Shown one piece after another: positions 1 through 6,255 of a stretch of DNA of 7,031 nt. The position numbers and the translations under genes were made by a program. The notes under the pieces were generated by a model. It saw only the letters and a program-made list of their open reading frames with translations. It was not told where the DNA came from and did no database searches. The stretch is taken from positions 1 to 7,031 of the forward strand of contig CAWUIP010000168.1 of the NCBI GenBank assembly GCA_963922415.1, read 5' to 3'. The stretch comes from Aliishimia sp963922415. GTDB taxonomy: Bacteria > Pseudomonadota > Alphaproteobacteria > Rhodobacterales > Rhodobacteraceae. Position 1 is the stretch's first letter. The number at the start of each line of letters is the position of its first letter.

Positions 1-953
1 CCTTTCATCCAGTAGTCGCGGGCGAAGGCGGTGGTCATCAGGTTGTCCATCCGGTCTTCGATCCACTTGACCGGCTTGCCTGTGACAATCGAGGCCACCG
101 CAGAACAAATGTACCCAGGATAAGCACCGACTTTATTGCCGAACCCACCACCGATGTCGGGAGAGATGATGCGGATGTTGTGTTCTTCGATCCCAGTGAT
201 CAGCGACACCACGGTGCGGATCGCATGGGGCGCTTGGAAGGTGCCCCAGACTGTCAGCTTGCCGTTGACCTTGTCCATCGACGCCACGCAGCCACAGGTT
301 TCCAGCGGGCACGGGTGGGTCCTGTGGTAATACATGCTTTCTTCGGCCACGACCTCAGCGTTGTCGATCACCTCAAAGGTCGGATCCTTGTCGCCCGCTT
401 CCCATGTGAAGATATGGTTGTGGTGTTTGCGGGGGCCGTGGGCCCCATCCGCTGGGCTGCCGTCTTCCGCAACCGTATCTGGTCGCAGAACCACATCGGA
501 TTGCATCGCCTTGAACGGATCGACAAGGACCTCAAGCTCTTCGTATTCGACCTCAACCGCTTCGATTCCATCTGCGGCGGCATAACGATCTTCGGCCACA
601 ACAAACGCCACCTCTTGGCCTTGAAACAGCACTTTGCCGTCGGCCAGCACCATCTGTTTGTCGCCCGCAAGGGTCGGCATCCAGTGCAAACCCAGAGGTT
701 CTAGATCTTTAGCGGTCAAGACGGCCAGCACACCCGGCACCTCAAGCGCGGCGGCGGTGTCGATATTGACGATTTTCGCATGCGCATAAGGCGAGCGGAC
801 AAAATCGCCGAAGATCATGCCGTCTAGTTTGATGTCATCGACGTAGTTGCCCTTGCCCTGCGTAAAGCGGGCATCCTCGACCCGTTTGCGTGAGCAGCCC
901 ATGCCCTTGAGGTTGGCGACGCGATCTTCGCGGCTTTCGACTTCGTCCTTCAT
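1..953 (-). CDS. coxL: Aerobic carbon monoxide dehydrogenase large (molybdenum) subunit, form I, N-terminal part only
   Basis: This is the catalytic subunit of the Mo-Cu CO dehydrogenase, which oxidises CO with water to CO2 and passes electrons through CoxS and CoxM towards the respiratory chain. About 317 residues are visible, roughly 40% of the usual ~800; the rest lies beyond the left edge. The N-terminal GMGCSRKRVEDARFTQGKG (17-35), then HHNHIF (177-182), GTFQAPH (237-243) and DIGGGFGNKVGAY (266-278), closely resemble Oligotropha carboxidovorans form I CoxL as I remember it. Q240 matches the glutamine beside the Mo site. The diagnostic AYxCSFR loop with the copper-binding cysteine is not in the window, so form I rests on overall similarity and the M-S-L gene order. 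The ATG start overlaps the coxS stop (ATGA) and has AAGGAGG 7 nt upstream, suggesting translational coupling. Confidence 0.95.
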   Translation of the reverse strand, partial: MKDEVESREDRVANLKGMGCSRKRVEDARFTQGKGNYVDDIKLDGMIFGDFVRSPYAHAKIVNIDTAAALEVPGVLAVLTAKDLEPLGLHWMPTLAGDKQMVLADGKVLFQGQEVAFVVAEDRYAAADGIEAVEVEYEELEVLVDPFKAMQSDVVLRPDTVAEDGSPADGAHGPRKHHNHIFTWEAGDKDPTFEVIDNAEVVAEESMYYHRTHPCPLETCGCVASMDKVNGKLTVWGTFQAPHAIRTVVSLITGIEEHNIRIISPDIGGGFGNKVGAYPGYICSAVASIVTGKPVKWIEDRMDNLMTTAFARDYWMK

Positions 954-1444
954 TCTGCCGCCTCCTTGGCTGCATTCATCTCGGCCGCAGCGGCCTGAAT
1001 GGATTTCACAATGTTCTGGTAGCCCGTACAGCGGCAGATATTACCCGCCATGCCGAAGCGGATTTCTTCTTCGGTCGGGTTGGGGTTTTCTTCAAGCAGC
1101 TTGGTGGCGCGGGTGATCATACCCGGTGTGCAATAGCCGCACTGTAACCCGTGGTGCTCTTTGAATGCGTTCTGCAAGGGGTGCAGATCATCCGGCCCAC
1201 CGATCCCTTCGATGGTGGTGATATCCTTGCCATCGGCCTGGGCCACAAACATGGTGCAGGCCTTGACCGACTTACCGTCAATGGTGACCGTACATGCGCC
1301 GCAATGCGACGTCTCGCAGCCGATGTGGGGACCCGTGATGTTGAGCCGCTCGCGCAGGGTGTAGATGAGCAGTTCTCGTGGCTCGGCTAGGAACTCCTCC
1401 TCTTTGCCATTCACGGTGATTGTGTAGTGCTGTTTCTTCGACAT
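950..1444 (-). CDS. coxS: Aerobic carbon monoxide dehydrogenase small (iron-sulfur) subunit
   Basis: The 164-residue protein carries two [2Fe-2S] clusters that relay electrons from the molybdenum centre of CoxL to the FAD of CoxM. The N-terminal plant-ferredoxin-type domain has C43, C48, C51 and C63. The C-terminal helical domain has C102-GY-C105 and C137-R-C139. All eight cluster cysteines are present, and length and spacing agree with the xanthine dehydrogenase small-subunit family. I chose the start at MSKKQHY because AGGGAGG lies 5 nt upstream. An in-frame start nine codons earlier would overlap the end of coxM and has no better support. The gene sits 11 bp after coxM and overlaps coxL by the ATGA motif, so the three genes are almost certainly one transcript. 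Confidence 0.97.
   Translation of the reverse strand: MSKKQHYTITVNGKEEEFLAEPRELLIYTLRERLNITGPHIGCETSHCGACTVTIDGKSVKACTMFVAQADGKDITTIEGIGGPDDLHPLQNAFKEHHGLQCGYCTPGMITRATKLLEENPNPTEEEIRFGMAGNICRCTGYQNIVKSIQAAAAEMNAAKEAAE
961..967 (-). promoter_or_regulatory. Ribosome binding site of coxL
   Basis: AAGGAGG lies 7 nt before the coxL ATG, inside the end of coxS. Together with the ATGA overlap it fixes the coxL start and suggests reinitiation by ribosomes finishing coxS. Confidence 0.85.
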
Positions 1445-1449
1445 TTTTG

Positions 1450-1456
1450 CCTCCCT
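1450..1456 (-). promoter_or_regulatory. Ribosome binding site of coxS
   Basis: AGGGAGG lies 5 nt before the chosen coxS ATG and overlaps the coxM stop codon by one base. It decides between MSKK and the longer in-frame start upstream. Confidence 0.85.
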
Positions 1457-2310
1457 CAGGCCCGTGACCAAGCGCGCTCAATCGCGCGGCGCAGGATCAC
1501 GCCCGCAACATGTTTTTTGAACGCAACGGGACCGCGATTGTCTTCGGTCGGGTCAATGTCACCCAGCATTGCGGCCGCCGCGGCCTTGATTGCCGCATCA
1601 TCGACCGATGTACCGACCAAGGCGGCGCCCGCGGCCACGGAATAGATCGGTGTGTCGCTGAGGTTCGTCATTGCGATTGACGCGGATGCACATGCACCAC
1701 CTTCCTTTACGATCTGAACCGCCGCAGCCGCAGTCGCGTAGTCGCCAATCTTGCGCTTCTGCTTTTCGTAAGCGTAGCCACCCTTGGGAGTTGGGATTGT
1801 GACCGCGGTTAGAACCTCTTCGTCCTCGCGCGCGGTCATATACGCAGCCTCATAGAAGCCTCGCGCGGGGATATCCCGCGCACCATCCATGCCGACAACA
1901 GTGAACGTCGCATCAAGGCACTGCATCAGACCCGGCATATCATTGCCCGGATCGCCGTTTGCGACATTACCACCGACGGTGCCCATATAGCGCACTTGCG
2001 GATCAGCGATTTGCAGCGCTGCTTCGCGCAAGATCGGAGCGACTTCGGCGAGCGAGGCGCTGTCGATGATGTCATGCTGCGTGACCATCGCGCCGATACG
2101 AATGCCGTCCGCGCTGATCTCAATATCGGACATCCCGCCCACATCTTGAAGGTCTATCAGATGGGGAACTTCGGCCATCCGAAGTTTCATCATCGGTATA
2201 AGGCTGTGACCACCGGCCATCACACGCGCGTCATCGCCATGTTCTTCAAGGATCGACAGAACACCTGCCATATCCTTCGGCCTATAGTACTCAAATGCCG
2301 CTGGTATCAT
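1456..2310 (-). CDS. coxM: Aerobic carbon monoxide dehydrogenase medium (FAD-binding) subunit
   Basis: The 284-residue flavoprotein accepts electrons from the CoxS clusters and delivers them to the quinone pool or another acceptor at the membrane. It has the two FAD-pyrophosphate-binding motifs of the family, AGGHS (32-36) and TVGGN (111-115). It also has the IADPQVRYMG stretch (101-110), NGDPGNDMP (118-126) and KRKIGDYATAAAA (185-197), all close to remembered O. carboxidovorans CoxM. Length is normal. I start it at MIPAAFEYYRPK, which matches the usual N-terminus and has GGAGG 7 nt upstream. An ATG nine codons further up would place this ribosome site inside the gene. It is the first gene of the coxM-coxS-coxL unit and is separated by 112 bp from coxC upstream. 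Confidence 0.97.
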   Translation of the reverse strand: MIPAAFEYYRPKDMAGVLSILEEHGDDARVMAGGHSLIPMMKLRMAEVPHLIDLQDVGGMSDIEISADGIRIGAMVTQHDIIDSASLAEVAPILREAALQIADPQVRYMGTVGGNVANGDPGNDMPGLMQCLDATFTVVGMDGARDIPARGFYEAAYMTAREDEEVLTAVTIPTPKGGYAYEKQKRKIGDYATAAAAVQIVKEGGACASASIAMTNLSDTPIYSVAAGAALVGTSVDDAAIKAAAAAMLGDIDPTEDNRGPVAFKKHVAGVILRRAIERAWSRA

Positions 2311-2315
2311 CGGCT

Positions 2316-2322
2316 CTCCTCC
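2316..2322 (-). promoter_or_regulatory. Ribosome binding site of coxM
   Basis: GGAGGAG, with GGAGG ending 7 nt before the ATG at 2310, supports the MIPAAF start over the upstream in-frame ATG at 2337. Confidence 0.85.
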
Positions 2323-2356
2323 CTCAAAGCGATTCAACTTGCTGAGCGAGAGGGGT

Positions 2357-2372
2357 GCATACGTTCGTATGC
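2357..2372. promoter_or_regulatory. Inverted repeat with LytTR-like box in front of coxM (candidate operator)
   Basis: GCATACG and CGTATGC form a perfect 7-bp inverted repeat around a 2-nt centre in the 112-bp coxC-coxM gap. On the plus strand, TACGTTCGT (2360-2368) fits the published LytTR half-site pattern [TA][AC][CA]GTTN[AG][TG] at every position. LytTR sites usually occur as direct repeats 12-13 bp apart, and I find no good second copy at that distance. No T-run follows, so a terminator is unlikely. Binding by CoxC is inference. Confidence 0.5.
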
Positions 2373-2391
2373 GACGGCTCTAGGAAATCAA
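2364..2391 (-). promoter_or_regulatory. Possible promoter of the coxMSL unit
   Basis: Reading on the minus strand, TTGATT (2391-2386), a 16-bp spacer and TACGAA (2369-2364) resemble a sigma-70-type -35/-10 pair about 50 bp before coxM. The -10-like element falls inside the inverted repeat, which would suit an operator that controls polymerase access. Weak by sequence alone. Confidence 0.3.
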
Positions 2392-2422
2392 TGAATTACA
2401 GGTGTTTTGCACGAAATGCGCC

Positions 2423-3544
2423 TCAGGTCGCACGAACTGCGCCAACCTGCGCGGCCAAAGCATCTTGTATCGCCTTCAACTTTGAGCGGCTCACTGGCAC
2501 AGGAGGTGTGTCTGGGCTTTCGAACACGCATTTACCGCTGTCCTTTGTCCGTTCAAACCGGACAACATGCTCTGGATTAACCAGATAGCTGCGGTGTGTC
2601 TGAAGGAAGCCTAGCGGAACGAGACGCTTGGTGGCTTCGGTCACAGACCACACACAAAACAGCCGATCTTCTTCGGTATAGACTTGCGTATAGTGCGCGT
2701 CGGCTCGGACAAAAACAATGTCCTTCGCGGACACAAAGACTTTGCCGCCCTCGCGCTCGCAGGGAACCTGAAGAAGCGGGGGCTCTTGATCCTGTCTGCC
2801 TTTGGCGGCGCCAAGCGGTGGGCGCTGCATGGGACGCGGGATGTAAGTGACCCCAACCCAAAGGCAGGCCCCAAACATCACAAAGCTGAAAAAGATGACA
2901 CCAAGGGCAAGTGTCTCATTGCTCATCAACGGGCCAAAGTCAGACCCTTTTGAAACCGCCACAAATTGCGTCCCAGCCATAGCCAAAAAATGGACGCTCG
3001 CCACCGCGACAGCAAAGCACAACGTGCCAAGAAAGATGTTCCGGTTGGTCCTCTGACCGTAGGCGATGCCAAACGCCACAATGCACAGAACAACCGCCAG
3101 CAGCGAAGACCCGACGACACCCACAGGCGTATAGACCGCGCGACATAACTGAAGCCCGGCCATCCCGATGTAGTGCATTGCAAGGACGCCCACCCCCACA
3201 ATACCTCCCGCTAAGGACACGGTGAAAAGGGTCCGAACCGTGAAATGCAGAATAATCAGAGCGGCACCCACAATAAGGATAGCCGTTAGGGCAGAGATCA
3301 ACGTGATCGCGGCATCGTAATAGTACAAAATGGGCATCTGAAGACCAAGCATCGCCACAAAGTGCATGGCCCATATCCCACCACCCAGCGTGATAGAGGC
3401 CAAAGCAATCAGAGCTTTTTTCTCGAAGTCCGGTTTTGAGCCAAGGTCACGCGTTAACGACAAACCTGTAAACCCTGCAACCAGCGCCACCAGACAAGAC
3501 ATGGTGACAAGCAGAATGTTATGATTGACGTCCAGGAACTCCAT
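2423..3544 (-). CDS. coxC: MHYT-domain membrane sensor with C-terminal LytTR DNA-binding domain (CoxC-like regulator)
   Basis: The 373-residue protein is a likely one-component membrane regulator of the cox genes. Residues about 10-232 form seven or so hydrophobic segments with three MHYT-type motifs: AMHF (59-62), AMHY (122-125) and SVHF (183-186). This domain is proposed in the literature to bind a metal, probably copper, and sense O2, CO or NO. A polar linker (about 235-260) leads to a LytTR domain (about 262-362) containing VSAKDIVFVRADAHYTQVY and THRSYLVNPEHV. Proteins with this architecture, CoxC and CoxH, are known from the O. carboxidovorans cox cluster, where coxC lies directly before coxM as here. 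Position favours coxC over coxH. The ATG is the first possible start after an in-frame stop, but its ribosome site is poor. The third motif has Val in place of Met. Confidence 0.85.
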   Translation of the reverse strand: MEFLDVNHNILLVTMSCLVALVAGFTGLSLTRDLGSKPDFEKKALIALASITLGGGIWAMHFVAMLGLQMPILYYYDAAITLISALTAILIVGAALIILHFTVRTLFTVSLAGGIVGVGVLAMHYIGMAGLQLCRAVYTPVGVVGSSLLAVVLCIVAFGIAYGQRTNRNIFLGTLCFAVAVASVHFLAMAGTQFVAVSKGSDFGPLMSNETLALGVIFFSFVMFGACLWVGVTYIPRPMQRPPLGAAKGRQDQEPPLLQVPCEREGGKVFVSAKDIVFVRADAHYTQVYTEEDRLFCVWSVTEATKRLVPLGFLQTHRSYLVNPEHVVRFERTKDSGKCVFESPDTPPVPVSRSKLKAIQDALAAQVGAVRAT

Positions 3545-4038
3545 GCCTGCAAAATGACCAAAAAAAAGACAGTTGGCAAACGCAAGGGCGCTTTTGGTAT
3601 CTCACGATTTCGAGGGGCCTTTGAAAGCCAACATCGGCTGCGATTTGCGCTCGTTTGGCAGATGGTTGGAGCCATAGGGTGTGAAAGCTCGACGCGATCT
3701 TAAGTCGACCTCGCCAGACCATAGGGCCACAAGTCGATCACAGCCTTCTTGATGACGTTAAGCAATGGCTGGTGAGCAGGTAGCATCGCAGCCTCGTGTA
3801 CAATACAGTTGCCGCAAAATTGTCATTGCAAGTGTAGGCAACGCAATCTGGTGGCTTCTGCCATGGGCTGGTTCTCCGCTTTCGTAGCGCAGTGCGCGAA
3901 GGCCGGTTTTGCCGCAAACGTGCTCTTTCTCTGCCAAGCGTAGGCGACACCTCGCAGTACGCGCCTCCGAAGCGGCCATGATTGACCGGGTTCGCGCACC
4001 CCGCTAGGAGAGAGGCTGGCACGGACACGGGGACCTAA
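3545..4038. other. Long intergenic region between divergent coxC and the ATPase gene; no supported gene
   Basis: These 494 bp separate two divergently transcribed genes and should hold promoters for both. Short open frames exist, such as 3738-4028 on the minus strand (96 codons). Their predicted proteins are rich in Arg and Cys, have no recognisable motif and lack a ribosome site, so I read them as chance. I see an A8 run just upstream of coxC (3560-3567) and a 10-bp direct repeat TTGCCGCAAA at 3809 and 3909, which could be coincidence. There is no tRNA, transposase remnant or clear inverted-repeat border. The sequence may be decayed DNA at the edge of the cox cluster. In O. carboxidovorans coxB lies before coxC, but nothing resembling it is seen here. 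Confidence 0.6.
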
Positions 4039-4890
4039 ATGCTTTACTCAACAGCGGACGCGTGGCGCAATTCGGAGCGCAAACATGTGTTGGTGTTCGG
4101 CATGTCGGGCTTGGGCAAAACGGTTCTATCGCAGCGGCTGCGCGATGCGGGCAACTGGTTTCACTATTCCATCGATTACCGCATCGGCACGCGGTACATG
4201 GGCGAATACATCATCGACAATGCCAAGGCAGAGGCGATGAAGAACCCTTTTTTGCAGGACCTTTTGAAGTCGGACTCGATCTATATCGGATCGAACATCA
4301 CGTTCGCCAATCTGGCGGTGGTATCGACCTATCTTGGCAAGCCAGGGAACCCGGACTTGGGCGGGTTGCCCATCACCGAATATCAGCGCCGGCAAGAGCA
4401 GTTCCGCAACGCCGAAATCTCGGCCTTGGCGGATACCGGCTATTTCATCGACCGGGCAGAACGGCTTTACGGCTATCCCAACTTCATCTGTGACACCGGC
4501 GGGTCGATTTGCGAATGGGTCGATCCGGACAATCCCGACGATCCCCTGCTCTCAGAGCTTGTGTCGAAAACGCTGATGATCTGGATCGAAGGCACCGAGG
4601 ATCATACCCAAGAGCTGATCGCACGGTTTGACCGCGCGCCAAAGCCGATGGCCTATCAGCCGGGCTTTCTCAACGACTGCTGGGCCGGATACCTCGCAGA
4701 AACCGGCGCGGCCCCCGATCAAGTCGACCCGAATGCGTTCGTACGGTGGACCTATGCCAAGGCGCTGGCCCATCGTCAGCCCAGATATGAGGCCATGGCC
4801 AAATGGGGCATCACCGTCTCTGCCGATGATGTGATGCGGGTCGAAACCGCCGATGACTTTACCGAGATGGTGGCAGACCGCCTGAGTTAG
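4039..4890 (+). CDS. Conserved P-loop ATPase of unknown function
   Basis: The 283-residue protein has a clear Walker A motif, GMSGLGKT (21-28), directly after a short hydrophobic strand (HVLVF, 16-20). This is the layout of P-loop kinases and small nucleotide-binding proteins. Other distinctive stretches are WFHYSIDYRIGTRYMGEYI (40-58), where D46 may act like the acidic residue after the second strand in nucleotide kinases, and FICDTGGSICEWVDPD (149-164). No signal peptide or membrane segment is seen. I recall similar proteins annotated only as 'ATPase' in Rhodobacterales; substrate and role are unknown. An in-frame TAA lies immediately before the ATG, so this is the earliest possible start. 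The ribosome site (GGGGA) is modest. It converges with the small ydcH-like gene 15 bp downstream. Confidence 0.8.
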   Translation: MLYSTADAWRNSERKHVLVFGMSGLGKTVLSQRLRDAGNWFHYSIDYRIGTRYMGEYIIDNAKAEAMKNPFLQDLLKSDSIYIGSNITFANLAVVSTYLGKPGNPDLGGLPITEYQRRQEQFRNAEISALADTGYFIDRAERLYGYPNFICDTGGSICEWVDPDNPDDPLLSELVSKTLMIWIEGTEDHTQELIARFDRAPKPMAYQPGFLNDCWAGYLAETGAAPDQVDPNAFVRWTYAKALAHRQPRYEAMAKWGITVSADDVMRVETADDFTEMVADRLS

Positions 4891-4909
4891 GCTGCCAAGG
4901 CCCGCCTAA
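4887..4909. terminator. Hairpin over both stop codons of the convergent ATPase and DUF465 genes
   Basis: TTAGGC (4887-4892) and GCCTAA (4904-4909) form a 6-bp stem with an 11-nt loop covering the stop codons of both convergent genes. It could slow transcription from either side. There is no T-tract, so intrinsic termination is doubtful. Confidence 0.3.
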
Positions 4910-5070
4910 TGCGACAGGCGTTCGATCTCTTCTTTAAGGCGCAGTTTTTGCTTTTTCATCGTCGCGATGTCGAAGTCTGAGGTGCCTGGTGCGCGTTGCG
5001 CTTCTTCGACTGCGTCACTGAGAGTTTGATGCTTCCGTTTCAGCTCTTGCAAATGTGCGCTTAAAGCCAT
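4906..5070 (-). CDS. Small DUF465/YdcH-family coiled-coil protein
   Basis: The 54-residue, highly charged helical protein begins MALSAHLQELKRKHQTL, continues through a short loop (APGTSDFD, 27-34) and ends in a second Lys/Glu/Leu-rich helix (KKQKLRLKEEIERLSH). This helix-loop-helix pattern and length match the DUF465 (YdcH) family, which is widespread in proteobacteria and has no established function. I placed the start at MALSAHL because AAGGAG lies 6 nt upstream. A longer frame from 5115 would include that ribosome site and add 15 residues unlike the family. It stands alone on the minus strand, convergent with the ATPase gene, with a 155-bp gap to the methyltransferase gene upstream. Confidence 0.85.
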   Translation of the reverse strand: MALSAHLQELKRKHQTLSDAVEEAQRAPGTSDFDIATMKKQKLRLKEEIERLSH

Positions 5071-5225
5071 GGAGGTCTCCTTCTGATGTAACGTCGTCCG
5101 GAAAGTGAACCACAAATTCGCGTTTTCGTCACGCTGCGGGTGCGAAACTTGGGTAATGAGTGCTTAAGACATACGCAGATGCATGAAACTTGGCACCCCG
5201 TCGGTGGGTAACGCTGTGGACAACC
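5071..5225. other. Intergenic region between the methyltransferase and DUF465 genes
   Basis: These 155 bp contain the end of the methyltransferase transcript and probably the DUF465 promoter. On the minus strand, TTGTGG and TTACAT about 18 bp apart, just before the ribosome site, are a weak promoter candidate. I see no strong terminator and no small gene. Confidence 0.35.
5077..5082 (-). promoter_or_regulatory. Ribosome binding site of the DUF465 gene
   Basis: AAGGAG lies 6 nt before the ATG at 5070 and decides the start in favour of the 54-residue form. Confidence 0.75.
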
Positions 5226-5987
5226 CTAGATAGTAAGCGCTGCGCCGCGCCGCAGCACATCGGCAATCTGCGGGGTGTAGTGGTCTTTGTCGCCCGGATG
5301 CGAATCACCGATATGCAGCAGAATGGGCGCTTTGAGTTGCAGTTTGGCGCGACCTTCTTTGCGCGCGCGCAGGATGACAAGCTCTGCCGCGCGGTCTGCA
5401 CGGGGGGCAAGCGGGATGATTTCAATGGATCCCAGGCGGGGCGTGATCGCCGCCAGTGCGTCGCCCAACCGGTCTGCTTTGAGGATGATATGCACGTAGC
5501 CCCAGGGTTTGAGCCGTTTGGCAGCGACTTTGATCCAAGTCTCAAGTGCTGTGTCTTCGCCCAGGGCGGCTTCTCGGTCTTCGTCCGGTGCGGCGGTACC
5601 TGTGCGCCGGTCAAAATACGGCGGATTGGCGATCACATGATCGAAGCTGAGCGCTTTGACCTCAGCCGGTAACTCCGCCAGATCCGCAGTCCAAACCTCA
5701 AATCTCTGACCCGCGGCTTCACCGTTGCGCCTGGCCAGGGCGGCATAGCCTGCGTGCCGCTCAACCCCGGCCAAGCGCAGGCCCGACACCCGCTGACCCA
5801 GGCACAAGGCAGCGGCCCCTGCCCCGCATCCCAGATCCAAAACCGACTGGCCCGCGCGCGCGGCAACACTCGCAGCCAAGAGCACTGGATCGACCCCCGC
5901 GCGATACCCCTGCCGCGGTTGCCACAAGGTCAACGCGCCCCCCAAGAACTGATCCTGGCGCAGCGCCTCTTCAGGAAAGTCTGTCAC
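5226..5987 (-). CDS. TrmN6-like tRNA1(Val) adenine-N6 methyltransferase family protein
   Basis: The 253-residue S-adenosylmethionine-dependent methyltransferase has motif I DLGCGAG (51-57) for cofactor binding and the NPPY catalytic motif (121-124) typical of enzymes that methylate an exocyclic amino group. The N-terminal QPRQGYRAGVDPVLLAA (23-39) is characteristic of the COG4123/TrmN6 group, whose E. coli member (YfiC/TrmN6) modifies A37 of tRNA1(Val). Substrate is inferred from the family; other small-domain methyltransferases acting on RNA or protein share the core motifs. It starts with GTG, overlapping the DUF2007 stop codon (GTGA). No strong ribosome site is seen, so translation is probably coupled to the upstream gene. 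No alternative Met is available near the N-terminus. Confidence 0.85.
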   Translation of the reverse strand: MTDFPEEALRQDQFLGGALTLWQPRQGYRAGVDPVLLAASVAARAGQSVLDLGCGAGAAALCLGQRVSGLRLAGVERHAGYAALARRNGEAAGQRFEVWTADLAELPAEVKALSFDHVIANPPYFDRRTGTAAPDEDREAALGEDTALETWIKVAAKRLKPWGYVHIILKADRLGDALAAITPRLGSIEIIPLAPRADRAAELVILRARKEGRAKLQLKAPILLHIGDSHPGDKDHYTPQIADVLRRGAALTI

Positions 5988-6199
5988 GGGCTCACGTCAA
6001 TCTCATTGTCTTCGCAGACCCGGCGCGCGCGGTCGTAATCTTCGGTTCGCACCATCATCCGACGCGGGAAAATATCGATGCCGCCATAGAGGTTGCTTAT
6101 ATTTACGTCGAGTTCAAAGCACTCTATATCCTCGCCTCTAAGGAGCGCGGTGGCGAACGCAAAAACGGTTGGGTCGGTGCTGCGAAAAAGTTCTTTCAT
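5984..6199 (-). CDS. DUF2007 domain protein
   Basis: The 71-residue protein begins MKELFRSTDPTVFAFATALL and contains DVNISNLYGGIDIFPRRMMV (31-50), typical of the DUF2007 family, where an N-terminal 'L(R)STDP...A..LL...GI' stretch is followed by a Gly/Pro-rich middle and a D-x-x-x-A helix. DUF2007 proteins are small soluble proteins described as putative signal transducers, without proven function. I chose ATG at 6199; a TTG ten codons upstream is possible but neither start has a clear ribosome site. It overlaps the methyltransferase gene by GTGA, a pairing that suggests co-expression, and is divergent from the polyprenyl synthase gene. Confidence 0.85.
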   Translation of the reverse strand: MKELFRSTDPTVFAFATALLRGEDIECFELDVNISNLYGGIDIFPRRMMVRTEDYDRARRVCEDNEIDVSP

Positions 6200-6255
6200 G
6201 ACATGCAGTGATACCGGGGGCGCACGCAATGTCGAGGGTTTGGACAGGGATAGGA

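Noticed and set aside
180..704. Long plus-strand open frame of 174 codons opposite coxL
   Set aside because: It lies wholly antisense to a clearly conserved coxL coding region, has no recognisable domain, and is expected by chance in GC-rich coding DNA.
2357..2372. Reading the inverted repeat as a terminator of coxC
   Set aside because: The stem is not GC-dominated and no T-run follows on either strand; its place about 50 bp before coxM fits an operator better.
3754..3762. Second LytTR-like box GACGTTAAG upstream of coxC
   Set aside because: One position mismatches the pattern and no partner copy lies at the expected distance; too weak to call as autoregulation.
3809..3918. Direct repeat TTGCCGCAAA exactly 100 bp apart in the gap
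   Set aside because: Ten bases repeated once in about 500 bp can occur by chance; no flanking structure suggests an insertion element or attachment site.
3738..4028. Minus-strand open frame of 96 codons in the intergenic gap
   Set aside because: No ribosome site, no motif, and an Arg/Cys/Ser-rich composition unlike neighbouring proteins. A remnant cannot be excluded, but I cannot support a gene.
5190..5672. Plus-strand open frame of 160 codons opposite the methyltransferase gene
   Set aside because: Antisense to a gene with clear SAM-binding and NPPY motifs; no own motif.
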